Below, one piece after another: positions 45,333 to 53,328 of a stretch of 64,000 bases of DNA; the stretch's first letter is position 1; the number at the start of each line of letters is the position of its first letter. A program made the position numbers and the translations under genes. This DNA comes from an uncultured Paraprevotella sp. (GTDB lineage: Bacteria; Bacteroidota; Bacteroidia; Bacteroidales; Bacteroidaceae), in NCBI GenBank assembly GCA_944320775.1, contig CALUIV010000005.1:1-64000 (forward strand), in the 5' to 3' direction. The notes beneath the pieces are model-generated. The model was not told where the DNA came from. It saw nothing but the letters and a program-made list of their open reading frames with translations, and did no database searches.

Positions 45333-45358
45333 GGAGTACCGCTGTACTCCAACCTTTG
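45333..45358 (+). terminator. Hairpin after dusB
   Basis: A 7-bp perfect stem (45333-45339 with 45344-45350, GGAGTAC/GTACTCC) has a CGCT loop, an A-run before it and a modest T content after it. It may end the dusB transcript or belong to a leader element that continues into the small ORF at 45379. Confidence 0.5.
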
Positions 45359-45378
45359 TTAACCTTAAATCTAATACT

Positions 45379-45432
45379 ATGAAAAACACGTTGCAAAGGT
45401 ATCACTTTTTTGTGATGTGTCAAGTCTTTTAG
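45379..45432 (+). CDS. Possible 17-residue leader peptide
   Basis: A short ORF (MKNTLQRYHFFVMCQVF) follows the hairpin and a run AACCTTAAATCTAATACT. The stretch looks like an organised leader rather than random spacer, and I have the impression of similar sequence in other Bacteroidales spacers. No regulatory role is demonstrable here. The rest of the 45321-45602 gap has an AT-rich palindrome at 45439 and nothing else. Confidence 0.25.
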   Translation: MKNTLQRYHFFVMCQVF

Positions 45433-45438
45433 TCTATA

Positions 45439-45462
45439 AAATTATGTTGTATAACATAATTT
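45439..45462. repeat. AT-rich inverted repeat before the SDR gene
   Basis: Perfect 10-bp arms AAATTATGTT and AACATAATTT surround GTAT, flanked on both sides by TAGTCT-like copies (TTAGTCTA and TTAGTCTT). It could be an operator or a weak terminator. Confidence 0.4.
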
Positions 45463-45602
45463 AGTCTTTGTAAGCCTTCTTATAGAACGTGGAGCATATA
45501 TTTTACGTTTTTTATTTTTCCTCTTCTTTTTTAGGCGTATAATTGTTTGGCGTGTTTCTTTTTCTTACTTTTATTGAAGTATTCTAATATATTTAATGTT
45601 TT

Positions 45603-46361
45603 ATGAAAGATAAATTGGTTTTGATTACCGGAGCGACAAGTGGTATTGGCGAGAGTTGTGCCCGTAAATTTGCAGCTATGGGCAGTCGTTTGATTCTGAA
45701 TGGAAGAAATGTTGAAAAATTGAAGCAGTTGCAGCATGAACTCGAGGCTTATGATGTTCCAGTATGGCTTTTGCCTTTTGATGTACGCGATCGGGATGTT
45801 GTGAAGCAGGCTTTGGATTCGTTGCCGGAAGCGTGGCGGCACATCGATATTCTGATTAACAATGCCGGTCTGGTTCTGGGTATGGATAAGGAGCACGAGG
45901 GCGATTTGGATGAGTGGGATGTGGTTATAGATACCAATGTCAAAGGATTGTTGTCCATGACTCGTCTGGTGGTTCCGGGGATGGTTGCGCGTGGTTGCGG
46001 ACATATCATTAATATCGGTTCAATAGCGGGCGATGTCGCTTATGCCGGCGGCAGTGTGTATTGTGCGACGAAAGCTGCCGTTAAGGCTTTGTCCGACGGT
46101 TTGCGCATCGATCTGGTGGATACTCCTTTACGGGTGACGAATATTAAGCCGGGTATGGTCGAGACGAACTTTTCAGTGGTTCGCTTCCGGGGCGATCAGC
46201 GTAAGGCCGATGCCGTATATGCCGGTATCCAGCCGTTGACCGGCGATGATATTGCAGATGTGGTTTATTATGCTGCTTCGGCGCCAGCTCATGTCCAGAT
46301 TGCTGAAGTTTTGGTTGTGCCGACCTGTCAGGCTACCGGAACCGTGTGCCACAGGAGATAG
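45603..46361 (+). CDS. Short-chain dehydrogenase/reductase (YdfG-like)
   Basis: The 252-residue NAD(P)-dependent oxidoreductase has the Rossmann motif TGATSGIGESC near 8-18, NNAG near 85, the serine near 138 and the YCATK catalytic pair near 151-155. RNVEKL after the first strand suggests NADP. The best match in style is the serine/3-hydroxy acid dehydrogenase group (YdfG). It is convergent with two flavodoxin-like genes with only nine bases between the stops. Confidence 0.88.
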   Translation: MKDKLVLITGATSGIGESCARKFAAMGSRLILNGRNVEKLKQLQHELEAYDVPVWLLPFDVRDRDVVKQALDSLPEAWRHIDILINNAGLVLGMDKEHEGDLDEWDVVIDTNVKGLLSMTRLVVPGMVARGCGHIINIGSIAGDVAYAGGSVYCATKAAVKALSDGLRIDLVDTPLRVTNIKPGMVETNFSVVRFRGDQRKADAVYAGIQPLTGDDIADVVYYAASAPAHVQIAEVLVVPTCQATGTVCHRR

Positions 46362-46370
46362 AAGAGTTGT

Positions 46371-46976
46371 TCACCCTTCTGTCTCCATCGTTTGCATCTG
46401 TTTTTTGGTGATGCCGAATTTTTGGCCGTATTTTGTCCAATATTTATTTGCGGCAAGGCGAAATAGAAATTTGGGCAAGGGCATTGTGGCTTGAATTGTT
46501 TGATGGTTGCCGGAGGCAATACATTTGGCCAATTTTCGGATATTTCGTATGGCAATATATTTGAATGGTGACTTTAGTATCGCTTCTCCACTGCCAAGCA
46601 TCAGGGTTGATCCTATAGGGAATCCGTTGCGCCGACAGAACAAATGGATTATTTTTACGGCAACCTCGTTCTGTTCCGGCTCCAGAAACCCGCAGTTGAT
46701 GAGTATGGATACTGTCGGTTTGTGTTCCGGAAGATTGGTCTCTAAGGTTTTCAGAAAATGAAGCAATCCCACAGGAAGAGCATCTGCATATAGCGGAAAG
46801 ACAAAGAGTACATCCGAGTAGTGGGACAGTTCCCTGCACAATTGGACCTGGTTAGTTTTGGAAATGGCTTTATATATGGTTTCCTGCAGATAGTTTTTAC
46901 TGAAAATCTCAGCATATTGTTTTGAATTTGACTTACTGGCTCTTGGACTGCCGTTCAGAATGAAGATGTTTCCCAT
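46371..46976 (-). CDS. Flavodoxin-like NAD(P)H/FMN-binding protein
   Basis: The 201-residue protein opens with a flavodoxin-fold strand and loop (IFILNGSPRASKSNSKQY, positions 4-21), the phosphate-binding loop of NADPH-dependent FMN reductases. A middle segment (LFVFPLYADALPVGLLHFLKTLE) matches the second FMN loop. No cysteine cluster is present. It overlaps the preceding flavoprotein gene by 22 bases, so the two form a pair, perhaps electron-transfer partners. Substrate unknown. Confidence 0.75.
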   Translation of the reverse strand: MGNIFILNGSPRASKSNSKQYAEIFSKNYLQETIYKAISKTNQVQLCRELSHYSDVLFVFPLYADALPVGLLHFLKTLETNLPEHKPTVSILINCGFLEPEQNEVAVKIIHLFCRRNGFPIGSTLMLGSGEAILKSPFKYIAIRNIRKLAKCIASGNHQTIQATMPLPKFLFRLAANKYWTKYGQKFGITKKQMQTMETEG

Positions 46977-47476
46977 TGTTTCAGAATGTTATTAACCGTG
47001 TTATCAATCATTTCTTCTGTCGTAAAGATCACTTCATGGCTGGCAAAATTCATGTTGCAGGCATTGCGTGCCACCAGTTGCCTGAAGAGGTCCTGTTCTT
47101 CCGGATCCGTGCTCCCATAAGCAATGATGGTTGCTTTCTTTGGGGCAACGTTTCGTTGTATATGGTGCGTTTCTCCCCGATGGATCCGAATGAATGCCTG
47201 TTGTATCGGGATAGCCCTTTCCAACATGGTTTTCATAATCGTATCGTACCCGCCATAGATCACTTTGGTGATATAGACCACCTCTTCACTCTTGGCAATG
47301 TAGGGATAGACCCGTGGGGCATCGTCACGGATAACGCATTTTCCGGGTGTTCTTGTCCAGCATCCGAAGCATCCTGTACAATTCGAAATCTTTAGTTCTG
47401 ACAGGTCAATGTAATGAAGCTCCGGAGCTTGTCGGATGGCAAGGTCCAGAGGTCTGTCGCTCATAATGAGTTTCAT
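46955..47476 (-). CDS. Flavodoxin-family protein with cysteine motif
   Basis: The 173-residue protein carries NCTGCFGCWTRTPGKCVIRDDA near 32-53, the cysteine-rich loop of iron-sulfur flavoprotein/NADPH-dependent FMN reductase relatives, followed by VYITKVIYGGYDTIMKTMLERAI, the FMN-loop segment. Electron transfer with the overlapping partner gene downstream is likely. A signal peptide is absent, so it is cytosolic. Confidence 0.78.
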   Translation of the reverse strand: MKLIMSDRPLDLAIRQAPELHYIDLSELKISNCTGCFGCWTRTPGKCVIRDDAPRVYPYIAKSEEVVYITKVIYGGYDTIMKTMLERAIPIQQAFIRIHRGETHHIQRNVAPKKATIIAYGSTDPEEQDLFRQLVARNACNMNFASHEVIFTTEEMIDNTVNNILKQWETSSF

Positions 47477-47501
47477 TGTATCGAAAACAGTTGGTTTCTA
47501 A

Positions 47502-47547
47502 TAAAAAAACTCCTGCCGACAGTTGAAAACATGTAGTCGGGCGGGAG
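47502..47547 (-). terminator. Terminator of sufE
   Basis: Imperfect arms 47510-47520 and 47536-47547 (CTCCTGCCGAC/GTCGGGCGGGAG) are followed on the minus strand by a run of seven T. Confidence 0.6.
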
Positions 47548-47555
47548 CGTGTTTC

Positions 47556-47990
47556 TTAATCTGATACTTCTTGTCGGGTCTTGAATGCCAGGGCATACAT
47601 ACGCATTTGCTTGACCATTGCCAGCAATCCGTTGCTGCGTGTCGGCGACAAGTGCTCCTGCAGCCCGATACGTTCGATGAAATATAGGTCGGAATCTAAA
47701 ATCTCCTGTGGCGTATGGCCGGAGAGGACCTGTACCAATAGAGATACCAGTCCTTTGACAATCAAGGCGTCACTTTCGGCCTGAAAAATGACTTGTCCGT
47801 TTTTAAGATCGGCCTGGAGCCACACCCGGCTTTGGCATCCGTCAATCAGATTTTGATCCGTTTTGTATTTTTCGTCCAAGGGGTGCTGTTCACTACCCAG
47901 ATCAATCAGTAGCTGGTAACGGTCCATCCAGTCCTCAAAGTCGCTGAACTGTTCGATGATCTCGTCCTGAAGTTCGTTTATGGTTTTCAT
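47556..47990 (-). CDS. sufE: SufE-like sulfur acceptor for Fe-S cluster assembly
   Basis: The 144-residue protein has the SufE fold and the sulfur-accepting Cys52 in LIDGCQSRVWL, plus the conserved LSPTRSNGLLAMVKQMR near the C-terminus. SufE takes sulfur from the desulfurase SufS. The suf operon itself is not in the window. It lies 31 bases after the M28 gene on the same strand, so they may share a transcript. Confidence 0.94.
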   Translation of the reverse strand: MKTINELQDEIIEQFSDFEDWMDRYQLLIDLGSEQHPLDEKYKTDQNLIDGCQSRVWLQADLKNGQVIFQAESDALIVKGLVSLLVQVLSGHTPQEILDSDLYFIERIGLQEHLSPTRSNGLLAMVKQMRMYALAFKTRQEVSD

Positions 47991-48021
47991 TGTAATGGGA
48001 TGTTTTGTTTTTACTTGAGTT

Positions 48022-49041
48022 TTATTGGGGCTGTGCCTCTTCGTAGATCACTTGCATAACCGTTTGGCCAACCGCTTTCAGCACATTCTTGTCAATGTTT
48101 TCCATCGTGTCGTTTACCGTGTGCCAGGTTGGTCCGAAACTGGACGGGCCATCGGTGAAGTAGGGCACAATGTCTATACACGGAATGCGGGCTATTTGAT
48201 TAACCGGAACATGGTCGTCTGTAATATATCCGCTGTTGCGTTTCGGAAAGAATTGTCCGTATCCGATCCGGGCTGCAGTGTCCCATACCCGTGCCACTAT
48301 ATTAGGCGCATATGCTTGCGAATAGCTTTCCTGGGAGAAGGTGCAGCCGCGTCCTCCGACCATGTCGAGCAGGATTCCGAATGTAGCCCGGTAATTGTCT
48401 TGATGTGGCATTGATGCCCAATATTGGGAACCAAGACACCACGTATGGCTGTTGTCTTCCAGGCTGTTTTCCGTTTCCCATTGCGGTGTGCCGTAATCTT
48501 CTGCGTCAAAACAGATAAAGTCAATGCCGATATCGATTGGTTGCTGCTGGATTTGTCGGGCAATTTCCAGCATGACGGCCACTCCGCTTGCTCCGTCGTT
48601 TGCCCCCATTACGGGTTTCTTCCAGTTATTGCTGTCCGGATCGTTGTCGCACCAGGGGCGACTGTCCCAGTGAGCACAGAGCAGAATCCTTTGTGTCGCT
48701 TCCGGATTGGTTGCAGCGATAATGTTTCTGGCTTTCAGAATGGTTCCGTTATAAGCCATCAGATCTGCTCTTTGGTCTGTGACGGTTGTGCCGAACTCAC
48801 GGAATTTTTCAGCAATATATGCTCCGCATTTCCGGTGTGCTTCCGTATTTGGGACACGGGGGCCGAATGCACATTGTGCGTCTGTAAATGCGTAGGCGCT
48901 GTCTGCATTGAATTCCGGAACCCGGAGCTGTTGTTTTTCCTGTTTTTCCGGATCTGTATCGGCCGTACGCTTGGTCTTCCCACAGCTGTATAGAAAGATA
49001 GGAGCGGTCAGGAGTATGCCTAAGATCAGTTTCTTTCTCAT
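48022..49041 (-). CDS. M28-family lipoprotein, glutaminyl-cyclase-like
   Basis: The 339-residue lipoprotein (lipobox APIFLYSC, Cys20) has the M28 metal motifs AHWDSRPW near 120, NDGASGVAVMLEIA near 150 and ICFDAEDYG near 178. The single-zinc arrangement and HWDSRPWCDNDP fit glutaminyl-peptide cyclotransferases, the type II QC known in Porphyromonas and relatives, better than aminopeptidases. It would convert N-terminal Gln to pyroglutamate on exported proteins. That agrees with the many signal peptides in this window that are cleaved before Gln. An aminopeptidase role is not excluded. Confidence 0.78.
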   Translation of the reverse strand: MRKKLILGILLTAPIFLYSCGKTKRTADTDPEKQEKQQLRVPEFNADSAYAFTDAQCAFGPRVPNTEAHRKCGAYIAEKFREFGTTVTDQRADLMAYNGTILKARNIIAATNPEATQRILLCAHWDSRPWCDNDPDSNNWKKPVMGANDGASGVAVMLEIARQIQQQPIDIGIDFICFDAEDYGTPQWETENSLEDNSHTWCLGSQYWASMPHQDNYRATFGILLDMVGGRGCTFSQESYSQAYAPNIVARVWDTAARIGYGQFFPKRNSGYITDDHVPVNQIARIPCIDIVPYFTDGPSSFGPTWHTVNDTMENIDKNVLKAVGQTVMQVIYEEAQPQ

Positions 49042-49051
49042 AAAGTCAATG

Positions 49052-50845
49052 TTATAGATAAGTTTTTTTAGAACGACCGGTCGGGTAGCGGTTTTCTTGC
49101 GTCTTTCTCATGGCATTCAGGAAATTTTCGCCCCAAATCAGGCGTAAATCGGCTTCCGAATAGCGTTTCTTGAGCAATGCGCGGGTGAAGTTGATTAATT
49201 CTGCCGCCGAAGCGCATCCTTTGATGCCGCCGTCGCCATCGAAGTCGGTACCGATACCGACATGTTCTATTCCCATCACCCGAATCATGTGTTCGAGATG
49301 GGCGACGGCGTCATGAATGTCAGCTTCGCCTTCATTTCGCAGGAAGCCGTGGTAGAGCGTTACCTGGGCTACGCCATCAGCCTGTGCCAGTGCCCGCATT
49401 TGATCGTCGCTGAGGTTTCGGGGAACAGGGCATAAGGCTTTGCATGATGAATGAGAACATACAATAGGAGTCTTGCTGATTTCCAGTGCATCATAGAAAC
49501 TTTCTTCCGAAGCGTGCGATAGATCTACGAGAATCCCTAGATGATTCATATCCTGAATGACTTGTTCTCCGAAAAGACTCACGCCATGATGTTCTCCATT
49601 GCCACGCGCTGAATCGCAGATATCATTGTCTCCGTTGTGACAAAGCGTCATATAAACGATTCCACGATCGGCAAAATGCTGGAGGTTTTTCAAGTCTCTT
49701 CCGATTGCATAACCGTTTTCGATACCCAGCATGATTGCTTTTTTCCCTTCCTTTTTTAATTTATAGAGATCGTCCGGGGTATAAGCCAAGTCTACTGCAT
49801 GTTTGTTCTGGCTAACCAGAACTTCTATTTGGTCGAGTAAACTGTCGGCTTTTTGTTTTGCTGCCAGCAAGGATTGTTCGTCTCTTTCCTTTTGTTCCAA
49901 GTAAGCCACCATAATCGTTGCATCCAGTTTTCCCTCGTCCATTTTGTGCAGATCTACGAGTATGTTTGGATCCCTATGATCAAAACGGATGTTTTTATGG
50001 AAGAACATCGGAGTGTCACAATGGCTGTCCAGCGTGAGGATATTCTGATGAATCTTTTTGGCTTCATGGAAGGAGATTGCTTCGGCGGTGAGCCATTCAA
50101 AAAGCGGCATCATCGTTTGATCCTGGTTCAGGATGAAGCATTCCGGATGCCATTGGACTCCGATTATAGATTTGTATTCTGTTGATTCAATGGCTTCTAT
50201 AATTCCATCAGCAGATTGTGCTGCTATTTGGAAGGCAGGTCCTGGATCTGCCACAGCCTGATGATGAAACGAGTTGACTGCAATTCGTTCGGAGTTCATA
50301 ATCTTGGCGAGCAGACTATGAGGAGTTATTGAAATCCAATGCGAGGCAAACCGGCGATCCAACTCCTGACTGTGTTTAATAAGTGGTTTGTCGTTTTGCT
50401 TGTAGATGTCTTGATAGAGTTTTCCACCTAAGGCTGCAGCCAGAATTTGTATACCGCGGCAGATGCCCAATATAGGAACTTGTCGGTCTGCTGCCATTTT
50501 GGTCAGTAACAGTTCCATGAGGTCGCGTTTGTAATTGACCGTTCTCAGTTCTTTTATGGGATCTTCATCCAGAAACAGCGGATTGAGGTCACCGCCACCG
50601 GAAAGAACAAGCCCGTCGATACGGTCCAGAATATCTGCCAGCTGCTGATTATTGTCTGTTGGAGGAATAATCATTGGGATTCCGCCGGCTTTTTGTACGG
50701 ATTCATAATATCCTTCTGCCAGTTCACAACCTTTTTCTCCAAAATTACCAGTTATACCAATCAGTGGTTTTTCTTTGTTTTTGGAGAATCCTTTATGGAG
50801 TTGGTGATAGGTCTCCTGCCAATTAAAATATCCGTTATTTATCAT
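49052..50845 (-). CDS. Fusion of class I glutamine-amidotransferase (PuuD-like) and M19 dipeptidase
   Basis: The 597-residue protein has two domains. Residues 25-255 are a C26 gamma-glutamyl hydrolase domain: DGLVLSGGGDLNP, nucleophile Cys129 in ILGICRGIQ, and His233/Glu235 in GVQWHPE. Residues 262-585 are a membrane-dipeptidase (M19) domain: LDSHCDTP (His275, Asp277), GIENG near 373, LVDLSHAS near 440 and GIGTDFDGDGG near 535, the metal-binding set. No signal peptide is present, so it is cytosolic. The pairing suggests hydrolysis of gamma-glutamyl compounds and then of dipeptides. The start follows directly on the stop of the Lrp regulator gene (stop 50846, start 50845). Confidence 0.88.
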   Translation of the reverse strand: MINNGYFNWQETYHQLHKGFSKNKEKPLIGITGNFGEKGCELAEGYYESVQKAGGIPMIIPPTDNNQQLADILDRIDGLVLSGGGDLNPLFLDEDPIKELRTVNYKRDLMELLLTKMAADRQVPILGICRGIQILAAALGGKLYQDIYKQNDKPLIKHSQELDRRFASHWISITPHSLLAKIMNSERIAVNSFHHQAVADPGPAFQIAAQSADGIIEAIESTEYKSIIGVQWHPECFILNQDQTMMPLFEWLTAEAISFHEAKKIHQNILTLDSHCDTPMFFHKNIRFDHRDPNILVDLHKMDEGKLDATIMVAYLEQKERDEQSLLAAKQKADSLLDQIEVLVSQNKHAVDLAYTPDDLYKLKKEGKKAIMLGIENGYAIGRDLKNLQHFADRGIVYMTLCHNGDNDICDSARGNGEHHGVSLFGEQVIQDMNHLGILVDLSHASEESFYDALEISKTPIVCSHSSCKALCPVPRNLSDDQMRALAQADGVAQVTLYHGFLRNEGEADIHDAVAHLEHMIRVMGIEHVGIGTDFDGDGGIKGCASAAELINFTRALLKKRYSEADLRLIWGENFLNAMRKTQENRYPTGRSKKTYL

Positions 50846-51325
50846 TTATTCAGCAGTTTCTTCTTCGTGAAGTCCAATAGGAACCTCTTTTTTAATACTT
50901 TGTTCTAATGAGATAAGTGTTTCTGTTGCTACAACTCCCGGAATTTCCTGCATTTTATTGTTGAGCAGTTCCATCAGGTGCGAGTTGTCTCGTGCGTATA
51001 GTTTGGTCAGTATTGTATAAGGACCTGTTGTAAAATGGCATTCTACAATTTCCGGAATATGCATCAGTTCGTTGACAACTCGTTTGTACATGGAACCTTT
51101 TTCCAGTTTTATCCCTACATAAGTACATGTGCTGTATCCCAGACTTTTTGGATTAACATGGTATCCGGAACCAACGATTACACCTAAATCTATTAGTCGT
51201 TGTACACGCTGATGGATAGCGGCTCGTGAAACGCCACATTCTGCTGCTACGTCTTTAAACGGAATACGGGCATTGGTTGAAATAATCTCCAGAATCTTTT
51301 TGTCAAGGCTGTCTATCTTTTCCAT
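50846..51325 (-). CDS. Lrp/AsnC-family transcriptional regulator
   Basis: The 159-residue regulator has an N-terminal HTH (IPFKDVAAECGVSRAAIHQRVQRL, positions about 21-44) and a C-terminal RAM ligand domain (ECHFTTGPYTILTKLYARDN onward). Such proteins sense amino acids and often control the adjacent gene. Here the dipeptidase fusion gene begins immediately after it, so both are in one transcript and the regulator probably answers to an amino acid released by that enzyme. Confidence 0.92.
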   Translation of the reverse strand: MEKIDSLDKKILEIISTNARIPFKDVAAECGVSRAAIHQRVQRLIDLGVIVGSGYHVNPKSLGYSTCTYVGIKLEKGSMYKRVVNELMHIPEIVECHFTTGPYTILTKLYARDNSHLMELLNNKMQEIPGVVATETLISLEQSIKKEVPIGLHEEETAE

Positions 51326-51363
51326 ATCAATTTATTATTTTGTATCAGTTGTCAAATAGTAAG

Positions 51364-51371
51364 CAAATATA
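51364..51371 (-). promoter_or_regulatory. Candidate -7 element of the Lrp-dipeptidase operon
   Basis: The minus strand reads TATATTTG, an exact match, 38 bases before the regulator's ATG. Confidence 0.55.
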
Positions 51372-51403
51372 GATATTAATTTAGTTTCTCGCCTTGTTTT
51401 AAC

Positions 51404-51440
51404 AAAAAAAAGGCATCAGAAACGAATCTGATGCCTTTTT
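51404..51440. terminator. Bidirectional terminator after the FKBP genes
   Basis: A 13-bp stem (51408-51420 with 51427-51439) with an A-run before and T-run after ends the FKBP transcript on the minus strand and separates it from the Lrp promoter. Confidence 0.85.
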
Positions 51441-51454
51441 GGTAAGCAAATCGT

Positions 51455-52357
51455 TTATTTTACGATTTCAAGCAATTCTACTGTAAATATCAAAGTGGAA
51501 AAAGGAGGAATTTTTCCAGCTTCGCGTGAACCATAGCCGAGTTCCTGCGGTATGTAGATTTCCCATTTGGATCCTACCGGCATTAAGGTCAGAGCTTCTG
51601 TCCATCCTTTTATCACTTGGTCGCAGGGGAAAACAGCCGGTTCGTTACGTTTATAAGAGCTGTCAAAAACGGTTCCATCAATGAGTTTTCCTTCATAATG
51701 AACTTTTACTTTTGACGTTTTTTCCGGTTTTTCTCCATTTCCTTTTACTAAAATTTTGTATTGAAGTCCGCTTTTGGTTTCTTCTACACCTTTATTTTTA
51801 GCATTGGCTTTAAGGAATTCTTCTCCTGCTTTCCGGTTTGCTCCATATTTACGTTCCATCAAAGCATTATGATAGAACGTCATTTGTTTTAATGTTAATG
51901 AATCTGCCCGTTTCATATCCATTTTCTGGTTTTCGCCGGCAATGGCATTGCGAAAACCTTCGATGAACAATGCTTTGTTGACAGTTTCGGTTGTATCGTT
52001 TCCGGAAATCTCCCGGTCGATTTGTGGAATCACCTGATTGGTGATCTGTTGGCGGATTTGATAACCCGCATAAAAGGCGGCTGCTTTCTTGACTTCTTCG
52101 TTGATGGCTGTGACGTCAAACCCTTTTAAAAAGTCTGCCAGATAGGCCATGTCTACTCCCATCTTCGACGTGAGATATTGTTCCAGTCCAGTTGTGTTGG
52201 CCATACCATAAGCATAACTGAATGTGTCTACGGAGCAAGTATCTACAAGAACTGCTTCTGCCTTTTTCTTGGTTTTTCTTTTTTTTCTGGCATCGGCATT
52301 ACTTCCGACAAACAGAAGCAATGCCAAAGTCAGAATCAAATATTTTGTTTTGTTCAT
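51455..52357 (-). CDS. FKBP-type peptidyl-prolyl isomerase, periplasmic
   Basis: The 300-residue protein has a signal peptide (YLILTLALLLFVGSNADA) followed by a basic stretch (RKKRKTKKK), an FkpA-like N-terminal dimerisation helix region (about 45-190) and an FKBP domain (about 200-300): VKVHYEGKLIDGTVFDSSYKR, WTEALTLMPVGSKWEIYIP and YGSREAGKIPPFSTLIFTVEL. It probably acts as a periplasmic folding chaperone and isomerase. It lies 10 bases after the next paralogue. Confidence 0.92.
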   Translation of the reverse strand: MNKTKYLILTLALLLFVGSNADARKKRKTKKKAEAVLVDTCSVDTFSYAYGMANTTGLEQYLTSKMGVDMAYLADFLKGFDVTAINEEVKKAAAFYAGYQIRQQITNQVIPQIDREISGNDTTETVNKALFIEGFRNAIAGENQKMDMKRADSLTLKQMTFYHNALMERKYGANRKAGEEFLKANAKNKGVEETKSGLQYKILVKGNGEKPEKTSKVKVHYEGKLIDGTVFDSSYKRNEPAVFPCDQVIKGWTEALTLMPVGSKWEIYIPQELGYGSREAGKIPPFSTLIFTVELLEIVK

Positions 52358-52367
52358 TCCTTTTGGG

Positions 52368-53237
52368 TTACTTTACGATATCTTGCAATTCAATGGTAAA
52401 TGTCAAAGCAGAGAAAGGCTTGATATTACCAGTATTGCTTGATCCATATGCTTGTTCCTGAGGAATATAAACAATCCACTTAGAACCTACAGGCATATGG
52501 GTCAGGGCTTCAGTCCATCCTGGGATTACCTGGTTGCAACGGAATTCAGCCGGTTCGTTACGTTCGTAAGAACTATCGAAAACGGTACCGTCAATCAGTT
52601 TTCCTTCATAATGAACCTTTACGCGATCTGATGCTGTTGGGGTTGCTCCTTTACCTTCTGTTATAACTTCATAGAGAACACCGTTTGCCAAGGTCTTGAT
52701 TCCTTCTTTCTTGCTGATGCTATCCATATAAGCGACACCGGCTGCTTTATTATCGCCATAGAGTTTTTCTAATTGTGCGCTTTTAACTTCTTCCATTTTG
52801 CGGGTTGCCATTTCCTGTGCCTCGGTTACGGTCATTTTGGCATCTTTGCCGTTAACTCCGGCTACGAAACCGGCCATAAAGTTTTTCAGGCTGATTGTCT
52901 GAGTAGAATCGTCACCAAACAATTCATAATTGATGCCTTTCATCATTTGTTGGCTGATTTGCTGGCCGATTTGGATACCTGCATAGTATGCAGTCTTTTT
53001 CTTATCTTCACCGGCATTTGCTCCATCGTTCAAACCTTTGATGAATTCGTCGATATAAGCTGTATCAACACCTGCACGGTTTACCAAGTATTCTTTCAAA
53101 CCTTGTGTCTGTGCCAGACCGATTGAGTAGCTCAAAGAGTCAACATCTGATTTCAAGTCTGCCTTTGGAGTTGAATTTGTACATGCAGACATAACGGCTG
53201 CAAGAGCAGCAACCATAATTAAACCTGTCTTTTTCAT
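52368..53237 (-). CDS. FKBP-type peptidyl-prolyl isomerase lipoprotein
   Basis: The 289-residue lipoprotein (lipobox AAVMSAC, Cys19) has the same FkpA-like N-terminal helical region and C-terminal FKBP domain as its neighbour. Shared segments include SIGLAQTQGLKEYL, KVHYEGKLIDGTVFDSSYERNEPAE and FSALTFTIELQDIVK. It arose by tandem duplication with the flanking gene. Membrane anchoring is the main difference between the pair. Confidence 0.93.
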   Translation of the reverse strand: MKKTGLIMVAALAAVMSACTNSTPKADLKSDVDSLSYSIGLAQTQGLKEYLVNRAGVDTAYIDEFIKGLNDGANAGEDKKKTAYYAGIQIGQQISQQMMKGINYELFGDDSTQTISLKNFMAGFVAGVNGKDAKMTVTEAQEMATRKMEEVKSAQLEKLYGDNKAAGVAYMDSISKKEGIKTLANGVLYEVITEGKGATPTASDRVKVHYEGKLIDGTVFDSSYERNEPAEFRCNQVIPGWTEALTHMPVGSKWIVYIPQEQAYGSSNTGNIKPFSALTFTIELQDIVK

Positions 53238-53328
53238 TTTCTTTTTCTATAAATTAGTTATTCGGTTATACCAATTAGTTTTGAGAATTTTTACGAATCG
53301 TGTAAAAACAATCTGAATTTCTCTGGCT

